Positions 1 to 12,450 of a stretch of DNA of 64,000 nt are shown one piece after another. The stretch is from Paraglomus occultum. Lineage: Eukaryota; Glomeromycota; Glomeromycetes; Paraglomerales; Paraglomeraceae. The notes beneath the pieces are model-generated. The model did no database searches and was not told the DNA's origin. It was given only the letters and a program-made list of their open reading frames with translations. A program made the position numbers and the translations under genes. The stretch covers positions 1-64,000 of the forward strand of contig CAJVPJ010000018.1 of NCBI GenBank assembly GCA_910592205.1, given 5' to 3'. Position 1 is the first letter of the stretch, and every line of letters starts with the position of its first letter.

Positions 1-669
1 TTACTTGTGATAATACGGGACGACAGAATAAAAATAAGGCATCACTATTTGATTTTACTTGTATTTGGTAATTTGCGGTCATTACAAAGATACAGAATTA
101 AATTTTATGGTACCGGGGACATACTAAATTCAAATGATAGTAGCTTCGGACTTATTAAAAAGCTCTATATAAAGACAACAGTAGATTGCGTTGGTCATAT
201 TGTTGAGGTTGTAAAAAAATCAAGTACAGCCGAATTAAAGCCCAGCGTTATGACAACGGAAAAGGTTTTCAATAATTAGATTTTAATTTTGTATTGGAAA
301 TTTTTTTGAGTGGGTTACAAAAATATCAGCATTTTGTATTCGAAGTAGCCAAACCTGGAATTGCCAAAACCCAGCTGGTTGCTAATGGTTTGTACACTGA
401 ATTTAATTTATTGAAACCAGAAAAGCAAGTGTTTCTGAAATTATCGAAGAAATCAATCTTTTTCCGTCCTAATTTTAACTTCGCCTCCTTTGGATTACAA
501 AAGACAAGAATATCCTTTATCATAATATTCGCCCATTGTTAGAGATAACCCAAACCAATCTATACTGATAACGAATAAAAATATTTCATTCAACTGCAAT
601 GTTTGTTTCTATTAAATTTTTTATATTTAATATTAAAATTAATATAATATTAATATAGGAATTGAAATT

Positions 670-1180
670 ATGGCATTCAATAAAAATGATAGAAATACAA
701 TAGACGACGCTAAAGAATACTCAAATTATCACGGGAGAGCTCTTCAACCAGAAGAAAAGTCTATCTTTGATAGCACCCCTTTAAAGACTAATGGCACTTT
801 GGATAAAGCGTTATTACAGGATACATCACAGTAAATACTTGAAGAGAAGCCAGAGAAAACATAAAAACTGAAAAAATAAATTAAGCCATAATTTATTGGC
901 TTCCATCTTAACCGAGCAAAAAGGCTGAATCTATTCCTTATCAAGCAGTTAATTAAATTGGTAATAGCCAGCAGTCAATTGATAAAGTTATTACCCAATT
1001 TGAGGATATCTTATTCAGTGAATCTGATCCTGAATTTGATCAGATAAACAATTGCCTCAGTAAGAGCAATAAACTATGATAAATATGTCCACAATTACCT
1101 GACATAGTTATCAACAAGCCTTTTAATACTACTTTTCTCCCCAATTTTTGTGAGATGCAAGATTAATAATAATAATTATA
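670..1180 (+). pseudogene. Decayed ORF, unknown origin
   Basis: An ATG at 670 opens a 54-codon hydrophilic reading frame that ends at TAA 832-834. Coding-like sequence continues beyond it, interrupted by several TAA codons in positions where glutamine would fit (for example directly after CAG). A second acidic, coding-like stretch in a different frame runs from about 960 to 1068. The pattern suggests a decayed gene or retroelement fragment. No family is recognised, and chance is not excluded. Confidence 0.22.
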
Positions 1181-2230
1181 ATAATATAATAATAATAATA
1201 GTTTGTCTTATTTTGTACACAATGCGCTTTTTTATTTGCAAACCGCCGTTTAAACACGTGATATACTATTGATCTTTATAGTCATTGGTGCTACGTAACC
1301 TTAGAATTTATGCATTTAACAATAATGAATAAAAAATTTTTTATGTCAATAAAGCACTTTCTACTATTACTATGTTACTCAATTAAACCGTTTAAAACGC
1401 GCAGTTATTGAGTAATTTGCAGTAAAAGTATACAACAATTAATAAAAATGAGATCAAATGTAAATTATTCAGCGAGTAATAACGAAAATATTCTGAAATT
1501 TGGCCCAAATAGACTATTATTAATTGTAATTAAACTATTAAGTATTTATTTTCCATTAATATAAAAATAAAAATTTTACTAAAAACATAAATTCACGTTC
1601 TTGACGTGACAATATATGTGGCTAATTCATCTATTGAAGCATTCCCACCAGAATGTGCGAATTAGTTACTTAGTATTAGGATTTCAGCACAAATTGCGTC
1701 GAATCATAATTGACAAATTTTCGCGTTCATTCACTGCTCTCGGAATTACGTTCTTTCAGACTCTACTTCATAACCAGAAACAATTCGCAAGAAGCCCAAA
1801 ATCAAATTAATACAGAGATGACCTCCACACTCAAAAAAGTAACTCTGATCTATCTGAGACTGTGAAGCATCTTGGGTATGATATTCGTGAAGTTCGAGAT
1901 GAGGTCGCAAGAAGTAGCAATGCGGGATCTGGCGCGTCTCAAACTTATACTAGCAACATTCCGAATAGTGGATAAATTATTCAAAGAGAAAAAACGTGTC
2001 GAAAAGCGGCCCATGACAAGGCTGTATCTGAGGAAATTCGTGAGATCGTAATTAAGCATAAGAAAGGCGTAGCAATCAGTAACGCCACAATTAGAGCGCA
2101 CGACTAAAAACTCGAAAGATTCACTTGATTCATTAAAATAGATTTATTGCAATTGCAGAATATAGAACGTGCACTTATCTCGTAAGTCCCATCATGGGCT
2201 GAGCATTTTAGAGAAAACTTGCATTTGGAG

Positions 2231-2256
2231 AGGTTGCATTTAGGGGAGTTCACTGT
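2231..2256. repeat. Fragment of inverted-repeat element terminus
   Basis: The sequence GCATTTAGGG followed by GAGTTCACTGTAA closely matches the right arm of the inverted repeat at 27471-27532, where GCATTTAGGG is followed by AGAGTTTACTGTA. Two dispersed copies of the same motif suggest the end of a small non-autonomous DNA transposon. No partner arm was found nearby. Confidence 0.35.
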
Positions 2257-3034
2257 AACGGGAACAGTATTCTCCACACACACGTTAAATACAACATTAA
2301 TTAATCGATGATAAATATTGCTTACTTGCCAAGTTTACTTAGAGTCCCTTGTATATATATTTCGACAACACAGTACTCGTATTCTCATAGAAAAAGTGAT
2401 TTGTTCTCGACAAAAGCATAGCAGACAATTTTCAATGTTAAGAGTAGACATATTCAAAATGAAGATTGCTCTACATAACGAGTTGTTGCGTCGTCTAAAG
2501 TAGATATGCTTAATGACAGCTGTAACCTTTTTTACGCGGATTTGCTTGAAAACATAACTGGAAATTTGTTCGAAATTTAATGCATGACATTATGTTGGGT
2601 CTTCTACTAGCTGATGCAGATGTACCAGCTTTACTAGCGGAAAAGTCAAAGCGTCGCGGTTTCCTATTGAACGTCACTTTTGATACTTTCTAGTGTACAG
2701 TAGATATTGCTTTGATATCCTCTACATCAGTCGTTATGCTGGCTATAACAATTAGATAATCAATCAAGAAAGCTAAAGTTTATGTTAACCTTCTGATCAC
2801 TTTTGCTAATTTATTTGGCAAAACCTATGGTTGGGATAATACTAAAGTTTTATGTTGTCTCGAACATTCTCTGCGTACATCAATTGCTAATCACTTTTCA
2901 GTTTTCAGTAATCCCACACGTTATTGCCATTTACCTTCGGCACGGTATCCGCAATGACTTCCAACAACCAGAAGACATTAGGTACTATTTGATGTTGCAT
3001 ATTAACATCCCCGACTTTATTATCACGATTTATC

Positions 3035-6000
3035 ATGGCCATTATATCTCCCAACACAATAAAAGTGATTTGCCCAGTCTGTAACAAACCCATACAAGAG
3101 ACTTGGATAAACCAACATCTTGACAGCAACTGCGAGACACTTGCCCCAAATGCCTCGTTCAAAAAAGAGGCGTCTGGCAAGAGCAAAAATGAGGACGCCG
3201 GTGTAAGTAACAACAGATTCCCGTTATACTAGTTTTGCTCCTACAGCGTGTTAGTCGGTGGACACATACTCTTCTTCGCACGTTTATTTACTTAATGGAC
3301 TCTGTCTTTCTCAACCCTTTAATATTATACCTACGCGTCAATTAGTTTAATTTCTTTACGCTCAAAACGCTTAAACGCAAAAACGCGTCAGAGTCACTTG
3401 GCGAAGGAAATATAATCGAAATTAATGAAAAATCAAACAAGAAAAACAGCGAGTCAAAAAATGTACTCGTAACGAAATCACCAAAACGGTTGAAGCAGGA
3501 CAAGTTGGGAGCCTTGACGCCTCTTGCCGCGAGAGGTATGTAATAATTGCAGACAAAAGATTCACTTGATGAGGACAATAATAGTAAATTGAGTGCTTCC
3601 AAGTTCGACCGACGACTCTTGACGACTTTATTGGACAAGAACAACTGATTGGCCCGCAAGGAATATTGCGTACGCTTATGGAACAAGATAAAATACCGTA
3701 TGTGTTTATTACATTCTCTGCCCCAATGGTCATTAATTCATAAATTACTTATCGATCGACGTAACTTCAGATCAATGATTTTATGGGCTCCATGTGGATG
3801 CGGGAAGACGACTTTAGCAAGAGTAAGGCTAGATTGTCTATATATGATACAAGCTTATATTTCGTCTGCTTCTAATTACCAATCTACACGATACACAGAT
3901 TATTGCCAAGATGACAAAATCTATATGTAAGAATTTCTAAATATGTTCATTGTGTGCTCGTTCGCGATACGAAAAAGACTTATATTGATTTCTTGATTTG
4001 CCCTTACTAACGGGGCTCCAGTCAAAGAATATTCGGGTGTTGCAAGTGGTGAGATGTTGAATCATAAAACTGATGGTTGCGTATTGTGTATTAATATACA
4101 ACAGTTTCTGAAAAATATCGCTGACTGTATTGTAGGAGCTGCCGATATGAAGTAATAATTATTTTAAACTTTCGTTGTTCATAACCGTGGTTTTAAACTC
4201 TAGTCTATTATGTTCATCAGAAAAGCATTTGAAGAGGCAAAGAACGAACAAAGGTTGACGGGCCGACGAACTATTCTTTTTTTGGACGAAATGTAGGTTG
4301 ATTAAACAATAGTGCGCATTCACTACTATAATTGTTCTAACGACCTAATCTTTTTCAGTCATCGATTCAACAAAGCACAGCAAGATCTATTCTGTAAATA
4401 TACACAAATATGATAAGTCGTATTTTTTTTTATTCTTATTTGTTTACTGTTATTTAACGTACCGTCTGCAGTACCATATGTTGAATCAGGAACAGTCACG
4501 CTGATCGGCGCCACCACCGAGAACCCTTCATTTAAAATCAATTCGGCACTTTTGAGCAGATGCAAAATGTTTACGTTGAACAAATTATCTACAGAGGAAG
4601 TAATTACTATTCTCAAGAGGGCGATAAACGACCTGCGTGGAAATAAAGACGAAAATGAAACGGGAGTTCAAGAGACTGAAGATATGAAGAAAGACGAAGC
4701 CGAAGGTGTTAGTGATGAAGCGCTAGAATTTCTCGCTGTGATGAGTGATGGAGACGGTTTGTATCTGGGAATTATTGGCAAACTTTTTGATTTTCGAGTT
4801 TAGCATATCTGTCATACGTTGCATTCATTAGCTCGTACCGCTCTCAATGCCTTGGAGATGGCCTGGCATGGTTGTAGAGGGCGAGAAATTACCAAAGAGG
4901 ATATAAAGAACGTTTTGCAAAAGTCTCATCTACAATATGATAAGGATGGAGAAGAACATTACAACATTATCAGCGCTTTGCATAAGAGTATGAGAGGCAG
5001 GTAAGCTAGAATTAATTGTGCATCTTTCACATAATATTATATTGCTGATACAATTCCCTATCTATTGTACGGACCGGGGTATACGATATCGAAGTGATGC
5101 AAACGGTAATACATAACCATGTGAATCTCTTTAATTTTGGTATGAAGACTGTTTAATTGTCGATACTGGTTGCTGCTAGCTAGTTTGTATTGGTTGGGCC
5201 GAATGTTAATCGGAGGCGAAGACCCATTATATATAGGTAAGAGATTTACTGACAGATGATTCTTCGTAAAACATTGTGAAGTTGTACGTCACGCGAGTAT
5301 GTGATGAGCATTCATTATTATTACTTTTTTTTTTAATTTGTAAGCTCGACGATTAGTGCGCTTTGCTTCGGAAGATGTTGGGCTGGCTGATAATACTGCC
5401 TTGAATCTGGTAAAATAGACGTTATAAACCATCCTTTATTAATATTAGTTTATTAAATTTATTTTTCGAAATTGAAGGCGGTAGCCACATATCAAGCGTG
5501 TGCATTCATAGGCATGCCGGAATGCGAAGTCAATCTTGCGCATTGCGTTGTTTATTTGGCGGAAACCGCGAAGAGTGTTCGAGTTTATCGAGCATATAAT
5601 AGGGTAAAGTACGGATACTTGTTATCTAACGTGACATTTGTGCTAATAATATTTCCTGTTTAGGTGAAACATGCTGTGAACACAGAATATGCTTATCCGG
5701 TCCCATTGCACTTGAGGAATGCTCCCACGTCTTTGATGAAGGTCGTTTAATACTCTAAGTCTTCTTTAACCTGATAACATGACATGTATTAATAAAACTG
5801 TCAACTTTACTGGTCTTGTATTACATTAGGATCTTGGATACAGTAAAGGGTACAAGTATAATCCTAATTATGAAGGCGAAGTCGATCAGGACTACTTCCC
5901 CTCAGAAATGAAGACGCGAGTATTCCTTAACGATGATGCTTCAACGAAAGGCAAGCAAACTAGTGCGTCTGGGATGCAGGAGGGGAGAGCACTAGTAAAT

Positions 6001-6120
6001 GAATCCAGGATCAGCAAGATATCGCAGACTAATAAGACGATAAGCGAGTCCATCGCTTGGAAGAATCCATTTGAGTTGCGTCAGGAAGAATTTATTGACA
6101 TTGACATGATCGACGACTAA
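3035..6120 (+). CDS. MGS1: WRNIP1/Mgs1-type AAA+ ATPase (RarA family)
   Basis: DNA-damage-tolerance ATPase that acts at stalled replication forks in the nucleus (known for WRNIP1/Mgs1/RarA). Model: 17 exons, 3035-3202, 3346-3535, 3604-3697, 3771-3822, 3899-3926, 4022-4048, 4136-4151, 4221-4292, 4359-4393, 4472-4756, 4832-5000, 5095-5105, 5180-5236, 5345-5409, 5478-5603, 5664-5741, 5830-6120. They sum to 1764 nt (587 aa). An N-terminal UBZ4 ubiquitin-binding zinc finger has C13, C16, H28 and C33. The motif [17 protein letters not shown] precedes Walker A, which reads [10 protein letters not shown] instead of the usual GPPGCGKT. Walker B is ILFLDEIHRF, and sensor 1 lies in [11 protein letters not shown]. 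The C-terminal block contains AYLW-like [25 protein letters not shown] and [11 protein letters not shown], all typical of the family. Exons of 16 nt and 11 nt are required. The start was chosen because it places the UBZ in frame. The family call is firm; small exon borders are inferred. Confidence 0.93.
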
Positions 6121-6193
6121 ACATCGGTTTTATTTACCGTGTAGCGTGAGTGCTCCATAATGCGATGTTAAAGTAATTAATCTGTGACTGGCA

Positions 6194-6977
6194 CTATTTG
6201 TTTTCACTATGAGCGGCCTTGTTTTGGAAAAAATGCGAATTTAATCCTTGCTTGTTTCTTGCTATCTCGATTGCCAGAAACTAGCATAAATAATGGATTG
6301 GGTTGACATTAACAAATAAGTACGATTAAAATAGCATTATCAATCTTTGCAGTAACACTTACTTGCATCCTGAGAACTGGATGTATGTAAGTAGCGAATT
6401 AAGTTCGTTATTCTCTTTTTGATATATTTTTGACATTGTGTGGATGAGATTCATAGGAAACATACCAAATATAGTATTGTCTTCGGTGTAATCCCCTTTG
6501 ACATTCTTGCGCAGTAAAGTACCAAAATTATAGTCATTTACTCGGTTTTCATACTTCATTATCCACTCCCGCCATTTCACTTTGCCTTCTGGCGACTTTA
6601 ATTGATCCTCATCTACGTCATTTAAATTTACTTCGGGAAACGTTTTCATAAAGTCGTCATATATTTCGTCATCGATTCTATTGCGCAATGCCAACGAGCA
6701 CAATTATTACAACAATCCGCAATGACGACAAATATCACAGAAAAGTTGGATCAAGAACCTCACTTTGTCAAGTTAAATGTCTTGGCATCAATAGAATTTA
6801 TGATATTAAAATATGTCTCAGCATGATGAGTAGCCCTTACTACCCACTGTGTTTCTAATCCAGCATCAATTGAATCAGTTTGTCTACATTGCCTAAAGAT
6901 TCTATAGGGAAATTGACAAAGCAATCTATACCGATATCAGGAAGGTTTATGACTTGTTCTGCAGTTGGAAGGGTCAT
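6194..6977 (-). CDS. PBDC1: PBDC1-like protein (YPL225W family)
   Basis: A small conserved eukaryotic protein annotated as polysaccharide biosynthesis domain-containing 1. The yeast orthologue YPL225W is thought to assist eEF1A folding; the old domain name does not describe its function. Exons read on the minus strand: 6893-6764 (peptide includes HHAETYFNIINSIDAKTF), 6677-6466 (IDDEIYDDFMKTFPEV, KWREWIMKYE, NDYNFGTLLR, DYTEDNTIF), a 14-nt exon 6376-6363 (VLRMQ) and 6280-6194 (FLAIEIARNKQGLNSHF, stop). The order of motifs matches the whole family. The first coding exon is not resolved. An ATG at 6977-6975 begins a plausible peptide (MTLPTAEQVINLPDI), but its splice phase to the next exon does not fit, so the 5' end is uncertain. 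Confidence 0.85.
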
Positions 6978-7532
6978 TTCTCCTATCCGAAATTGCACGC
7001 TTCCCGGCAGAGGTCATTGTACATCTGAACCAATCAGAAATTTTTATCATTTCACATGGAATCATATTTTACTTTTCTCGTTATTTTATTATGACCTGAT
7101 GAGACGGAGACTACTCTCTAAAGTGGAAATTACGGACACAGGTGGAGATGCTACAATTAATTTTGGCTTTCTAATCAAACTTTAATTGAGGACCACTCAA
7201 TCACCGATGCTACAACTATTTGACGACGAAGCGATTGTCCAAGTTGTCGACAAAAGGAACGAGCTAGTGTCAGAGGAAATTGCTACCGATTAGCACAGAA
7301 GAATGCGAAAAAGGGAATATCCAAACTGTATCTACAAACTTTAAGTTGATAAAGTAAATTAGTAATAGTTCCATTAGCAATAAAATCTCGTATGATCGGT
7401 TGCGTCGACATTTCGGGATACTTAGCTTTCAAATTTATTACTGTTTACGGAATATTTGTAAAATTAGATCATCAGCCAATCACGTTCGAGTTATGCGGAA
7501 AAAATGGGGAGGGTTGCTCGGCGAGTGCAGCA

Positions 7533-8945
7533 ATGGAAGAGTTGGCAATGAGCGACGAAGAGCGTGATGATTGTCCTTGCCAACAGCTTGCAGTAATACC
7601 TGACACTGCAATTTGTGCAAAGTGCGACAAATTAATCCCGGTATTAGCCGAAGTACATAAAGGACACTTGCAACGGGCGATTGACCTGGATATTGCTAAT
7701 AATGCAGTTAAAGAGGAATCTGAAAAGTTAGAGCTACAGAGTGATGAAATCGAGTCATTACGGAAGAAATTAGAAGAATTAGAGGATGTAATAGATTTGA
7801 AGACCGATGCCTTCGAGGCTTTGCAGCGTGATATGGAAATATTAAACGAGAAATACGTTGATGAAATCGAAAAGGTTGCCGAATTACAACATTCCAAAGA
7901 CATGGTCGAGGGGGAATTAGAGGAGCTGAGTCGATCATTATTCGAGCAAGCCAATGGTATGGTCGCGTCCGAAGCAAAACAACGACACGAATTAGAAGTT
8001 CAACGTAAACAACTCGAGAATCAACTTCGCGAAACTCAGGAACGTCTCGGAGCTGAATCACTTCAACTCCAAGAATTGCGACAGAGGTTAGAACAAGTCA
8101 CTCAGCAGCAGCCGGAATTAGAAAGCAAACGGTCAAGCTATACCGATCCGTCGTTTAGAGCAAGTATAGATTTTGCCGAGTTATTTGGTCTTCGTGAGAA
8201 AGTGCCTGAAGCTGCAGCCACTCTGCCACCACCGACAGGTGAAGATGGAACTGGCGTTGATCAGGAGCTATTGAGCGAGTTTAGCGAATTTATCGAACAA
8301 AGCCAGTCACAGCCTGTAAAAAATCTTCATAAAATTCCCTTCATGAGACATTGTTTGGAAGAGGATGTCGACTCGTGTATGCGATTTGGTAATAACCCAC
8401 GAGTATCAGCTCGTAGGATAGTAGATGCTGTAGTTGCGAATACTTGTTGTATCGAGGAAGCCCCTCCTGACGCCGAGAAAGAGCTTGAGAAGCATCCGAA
8501 TTCTCCCATTAGAAACTCGGCTGCAAAATTAGTACTCTGGGATCGGTTTTCGAGCACTTCTACCGTAAATCCACGATTATGCTGTCAGTGCTGCGGTAGA
8601 CCTGGGCCGCTACCATATAGATTTCGGATATCCGCGTTAGACGATTGGTCTCTCATCGATCGATACTGTCGTGATCGATTGGTTGCCGTATGCGAATTTT
8701 ATGTATTCATTAGAAACGTTCGACAAAGTCTATATTCCAATCGATCAGTGGAAGATTTGTACGCAGAGTGTTTGAGATTACGGTTGCAAATGTTTTACGC
8801 TCGGCTTGGAGCATTGCCATCAATGCTGCGTACACTTGGACTGAAAAGCACTGATGTTGCACCTGCTAAGAAACCGACAATAGAACCTCCAGAAATGACA
8901 GAGGCCGAGCCGTCGTCACCCGCCTCCGGTCATGTGTCTGAATAA
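7533..8945 (+). CDS. SEC2: Sec2/Rabin-type Rab guanine nucleotide exchange factor
   Basis: Predicted GEF for a Sec4/Rab8-class GTPase, acting on secretory vesicles in polarised exocytosis. From the ATG at 7533 it is 470 aa in one exon. The same frame is open upstream to 7392, but that extension is hydrophobic and unlike the family, so 7533 is preferred. An N-terminal cysteine cluster (CPC at 14-16, CAKC at 28-31) precedes a long coiled coil (about 40-215) that holds the Sec2 signature ELEELSRSLFEQANGMVASE (about 128-147), the Rab-binding surface. Residues about 265-440 hold a conserved C-terminal region with RHCLEEDVDSC, a CCQCCG cluster and FYVFIRNVRQ, as in fungal and Rabin-like proteins. 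The tail is low-complexity and acidic. Intronless although its neighbours are split. Confidence 0.9.
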   Translation: MEELAMSDEERDDCPCQQLAVIPDTAICAKCDKLIPVLAEVHKGHLQRAIDLDIANNAVKEESEKLELQSDEIESLRKKLEELEDVIDLKTDAFEALQRDMEILNEKYVDEIEKVAELQHSKDMVEGELEELSRSLFEQANGMVASEAKQRHELEVQRKQLENQLRETQERLGAESLQLQELRQRLEQVTQQQPELESKRSSYTDPSFRASIDFAELFGLREKVPEAAATLPPPTGEDGTGVDQELLSEFSEFIEQSQSQPVKNLHKIPFMRHCLEEDVDSCMRFGNNPRVSARRIVDAVVANTCCIEEAPPDAEKELEKHPNSPIRNSAAKLVLWDRFSSTSTVNPRLCCQCCGRPGPLPYRFRISALDDWSLIDRYCRDRLVAVCEFYVFIRNVRQSLYSNRSVEDLYAECLRLRLQMFYARLGALPSMLRTLGLKSTDVAPAKKPTIEPPEMTEAEPSSPASGHVSE

Positions 8946-9125
8946 TAACAATATTATGAACAGCAACAGCGGTCTCCGTCCCCGGTCCTCCTCCGGTCAA
9001 TACAAATAATAAATTATTATAATAATAAGCGGTTCCCCGCCCCCCGGTCCTCCGGTCGTTATATGAAATGATAACAATCGATTGTTATAACAGCAACAGC
9101 GGTCCCCCCGCCACCTGGATGTAAT
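8946..9125. repeat. GC-rich degenerate tandem repeat in the 3' region of SEC2
   Basis: Three degenerate copies (near 8969, 9029 and 9099) of a C-rich unit beginning GCGGTC or GCGGTT, followed by CCCCG/CCGGTCC runs, alternate with ATAATAA-type AT-rich spacers. At least two copies are preceded by ACAGCAACAGCGGT. The unit spacing is about 60-70 bp. This looks like a minisatellite directly after the stop codon, probably in the 3' UTR. Confidence 0.55.
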
Positions 9126-12100
9126 AGTAATAGTTTTAATAATGATAGTTCTGTGCCCGCGAATGGGCTTTTCTTAGGGTCACGAATGATCCATAATGTA
9201 TTGTTAAAAATTTTTATATTTGTTGAGATAATAATAAATTGTACTAAATCAAAGTTACTGCATGATCTATTACATTTGTAGGTTGTCAATATTGAATGTG
9301 TAATAGTAATTTGTTCTTTACCCTGGTTAATACACCAATTAATTCAAGGGTATATGTCGTAAAAAATTGTTTTTGAATGCAATTGGAGAGCTGTAGAGAA
9401 TGACATGGAATTCATCATTGCGTTGATGTCTAGCTTTCTGTACATACCGGACTAAAAGTAAATGGGCGATGAAATCATGTTATTGGACTTGTGCAACCTG
9501 TGTATTATGTACTTACTATTCTTTCAGTCTTGTACATGCAAATACTCACTGTTGAACGCGGTCTGCAATTCTTGAGCTCTGCTGTTGATGCTTAGTAATA
9601 AGTCGACCGGCCAATGATCGTAGGCAAATCCTCACTCACTTTGTCATAACCATGGAATTACATCTTTAAATACAAATTTATATAACAATAATTACGCGTA
9701 TCCCTACTCTCGTTGCGCACTACGATTTTAGCTACCCGTAATCAATAAAGGTTCAAGCGCTACCTCACTCAAATGGTAATATGACTTACTGATTATATTA
9801 TAAAATCTTTTGATGTTACAATGCTTTCGCGAAAGACTCGTCACTGGGCTATCCCATCTACAACGCTAGATGCGCCGGCATAACAAAATAGTACCGAAAA
9901 ATAAATAACATAATTAGCTATTTACACACATCTAATATACTCCTCCTAATTCCTGTTAATATTATTAATTATAGTGTACGTCAACAAGTCTTCATTCCAG
10001 CTAAGACTTTATTTGTTTCTGATGAGTATGATATTATATCGTGTGTTTTTGCTTGTTGGTACAAATCATACAAGAGAACGATCGTACGAACGTTTCAAAG
10101 CATTGTCAGCTATTAAGATCACAAAAATATAAAGAAGGATTATCATGGTTTAATTTACATTATTAAGAGCGTGTAGAAATCGAGCAAATTTGGTTTTGGC
10201 ATGGCACCTTACATGGTGGGCTGCTAATGCCAAAATGAATTTGAAACTGATTATTTTTATCCGTATTGCTCTAATCCACCCATGTATTGAATAATGTTTT
10301 ATTCAAGCACTTATTTACTGTGTTGAGGTTACAAGTCAAATCATGGTTACACGAGTCTTAAAACCGCAGACACTATGCTCACAAGTCATATAGCGAAGGC
10401 AATATAGCTGCAAACACGTAGTGCCAGAAACATTCATAAGTACGGCCGAAAATTATTTACAACTCTAACCTGGTTCTTAACTTTAATTAAATATACGAAT
10501 AATAATGGCTGTCAAGCTGGGCAGGATAAAAAATAGAATTTGATTTTTGATTCCAGTGTTGTACTGCAGTGTCGTAATGAATGGGAAATAAGAGCTTGGT
10601 TCTAACCAACGACATTTAAAACAAACTAAAACTGGTAGAAAACTTGGAAAATCAACAGAAAGACGTTTGTAAAGGCACGCAAAGAAAAAACTCTTCAATC
10701 TTAATGTTTACTTAGCTCATTTGGTGGCAAAATTTTACCCTAGCAATAAAAAAAAGAGAGGTAGTCTGTGGCAAATCGAATGATGACTGCAATCATATTA
10801 TATGATATCTCACTGGTAACTTTCATTAGTAAAGTCGACTCATCTGATATTGCCCCATGACATTGCAAAGATACTGTAGAATGCTGACTAATGAATGGCG
10901 CTGATAATATTTATTATAGGCTGTGTTTTTATGACCTTGCAAAGTAAAATGATGGCTAGTGTATCATATAATTTGTTGCTGATAATATTTATCAGTAATT
11001 ATAAGAAAGAATTGCATAGTAATAATATTTCTTTTAGTATAAAATTCTATCACATTATTACAAAAACAAGCTCACAGCATGACTAAATTATAATAACTAT
11101 ACGCTGTTTTCTATTACTATTTTTCATTAAAAATTTTCAATAATTAGAGACATTTTTTGCTCAAACCTTATTTTTGCAATTAATTTACGAGTTTTTGATA
11201 AAATTTAGATCCGGAATATTCATTCATTTTTTTTTTGACAAAACTTTTATGGTAATTTACAAAGTATTCTTAAGAGTTGCTGTCATGTTGCAGCTTTCAT
11301 TTCTTCATTGTGTTGTAAACCAAAAAGAAGACTTTCTCTCATGGAGAGATGCCTTCCATATCCATGCAAACCACAATTATTTTGATACACACTGTGAATA
11401 TGCAAGACAAAAAAAAAAGCATATTAGATGATAGAAGATGACACATAACATTATTAATGCTGCCATATGTGACCCACAAGTATAAATAGTGTTGTACTGC
11501 AGTTCCGAATACAACAATACTCGACAAATATTATTATCAGTCAATGATAGACTGTCAAGTGCAGCAAACATGGTGTAATGAGTTTGAACAATTAATATCA
11601 GTATACATTGAGTCAATAAATTGATCCATACTAATACAGATATGTTTTATCTGGCTGCGAGTAGCATTATGTATATGTAAATTGTTGATGGAAATGAGTA
11701 AGTCTTCTTAAATTATTAATTTTTAATTGTTGAATTGATGGAATAAATAAATTTTTTTACAAACTCAATTTGTCTTTTTTTAAACAATTAAACTTTTTTG
11801 TTATAAGAGTAAAAATGCAGCACACAAGGTTTATGTAGTTTGTTATTTGACTTAGACCAACGTTTTGTAACCAGAACCTAATACAATAACGGATTATAAC
11901 GGCTGAAAAAAAAAAAGCAAACTTATTACACCCAAACAAGGCGGGTTATTCAGAACGGTTTATTAGTTAATTCTCTGTTAACTATCCACAGAGACATGAT
12001 CGAGACATCACTTCTGGTGACGCAGTCACATGAATAAATCAGTATAGAGACACCAATGTAGCGTTTCAAAATTGGTGTCAACATAGCATGTAAGCGGATA

Positions 12101-12345
12101 GCCATTTAGGTAATCTTAGAGTGTTCCAAATTTTGATTTCGATTCCAATTTCCGGTGTCGGAAGAAGAGATATAAGCGACCGTCATCCCATCGTTTGATT
12201 CTCATGTTTGTTGTTAAATATTGATTGCTAATATTCTACGGACAATAAACTTATTTATCAGTCTTTCCTTAAAATTTCTCCATCAATTAATTAATTCTAC
12301 TGCGCTCCCTCAAACCAAAAGGTTAGGTAACAAGCCACTCAGGCT

Positions 12346-12450
12346 ATGAGCGCAAGCATAATTAATATTCGAAAAAACGCAACCCAAGAGGAAATTAAAA
12401 AAGCTGGTGGTGAATTGTTTGTTGTAGAAGCACTACCAGAGCCGACTTAA
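12346..12450 (+). CDS. Possible tiny ORF, weakly I9-inhibitor-like
   Basis: A 34-codon ORF encodes a hydrophilic peptide with NIRKNATQEEIKKAGGEL. This faintly recalls the start of fungal Pbi2-type I9 protease inhibitors (beta strand, then a T/S-EEI helix, then a GGE turn). It is only half the family's usual length and lacks the second half. It could be chance or a relic. Confidence 0.15.
   Translation: MSASIINIRKNATQEEIKKAGGELFVVEALPEPT

Larger units (their letters stand above)
1..3034. other. Gene-poor left flank with decayed ORFs
   Basis: No intact gene is recognised here. Short ORFs near 7-279, 294-542, 1616-1810 and 2318-2503 resemble no family I know. The stretch 1810-1975 reads as a hydrophilic, coding-like peptide ending at a stop, with further coding-like sequence after it, so it may be a decayed gene or transposon. 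An AT-rich simple repeat (TAA/ATA units) lies at about 1165-1202. The rest is AT-rich DNA with no feature I can support. Confidence 0.5.

Noticed and set aside
7392-7532. Upstream in-frame extension of SEC2
   Set aside because: Hydrophobic and unlike the family; the ATG at 7533 starts the conserved acidic N-terminus. It is more likely 5' UTR.
7472-8061. Long antisense ORFs opposite SEC2
   Set aside because: Their serine-rich and low-complexity products are the shadow of the coiled-coil coding frame on the other strand.
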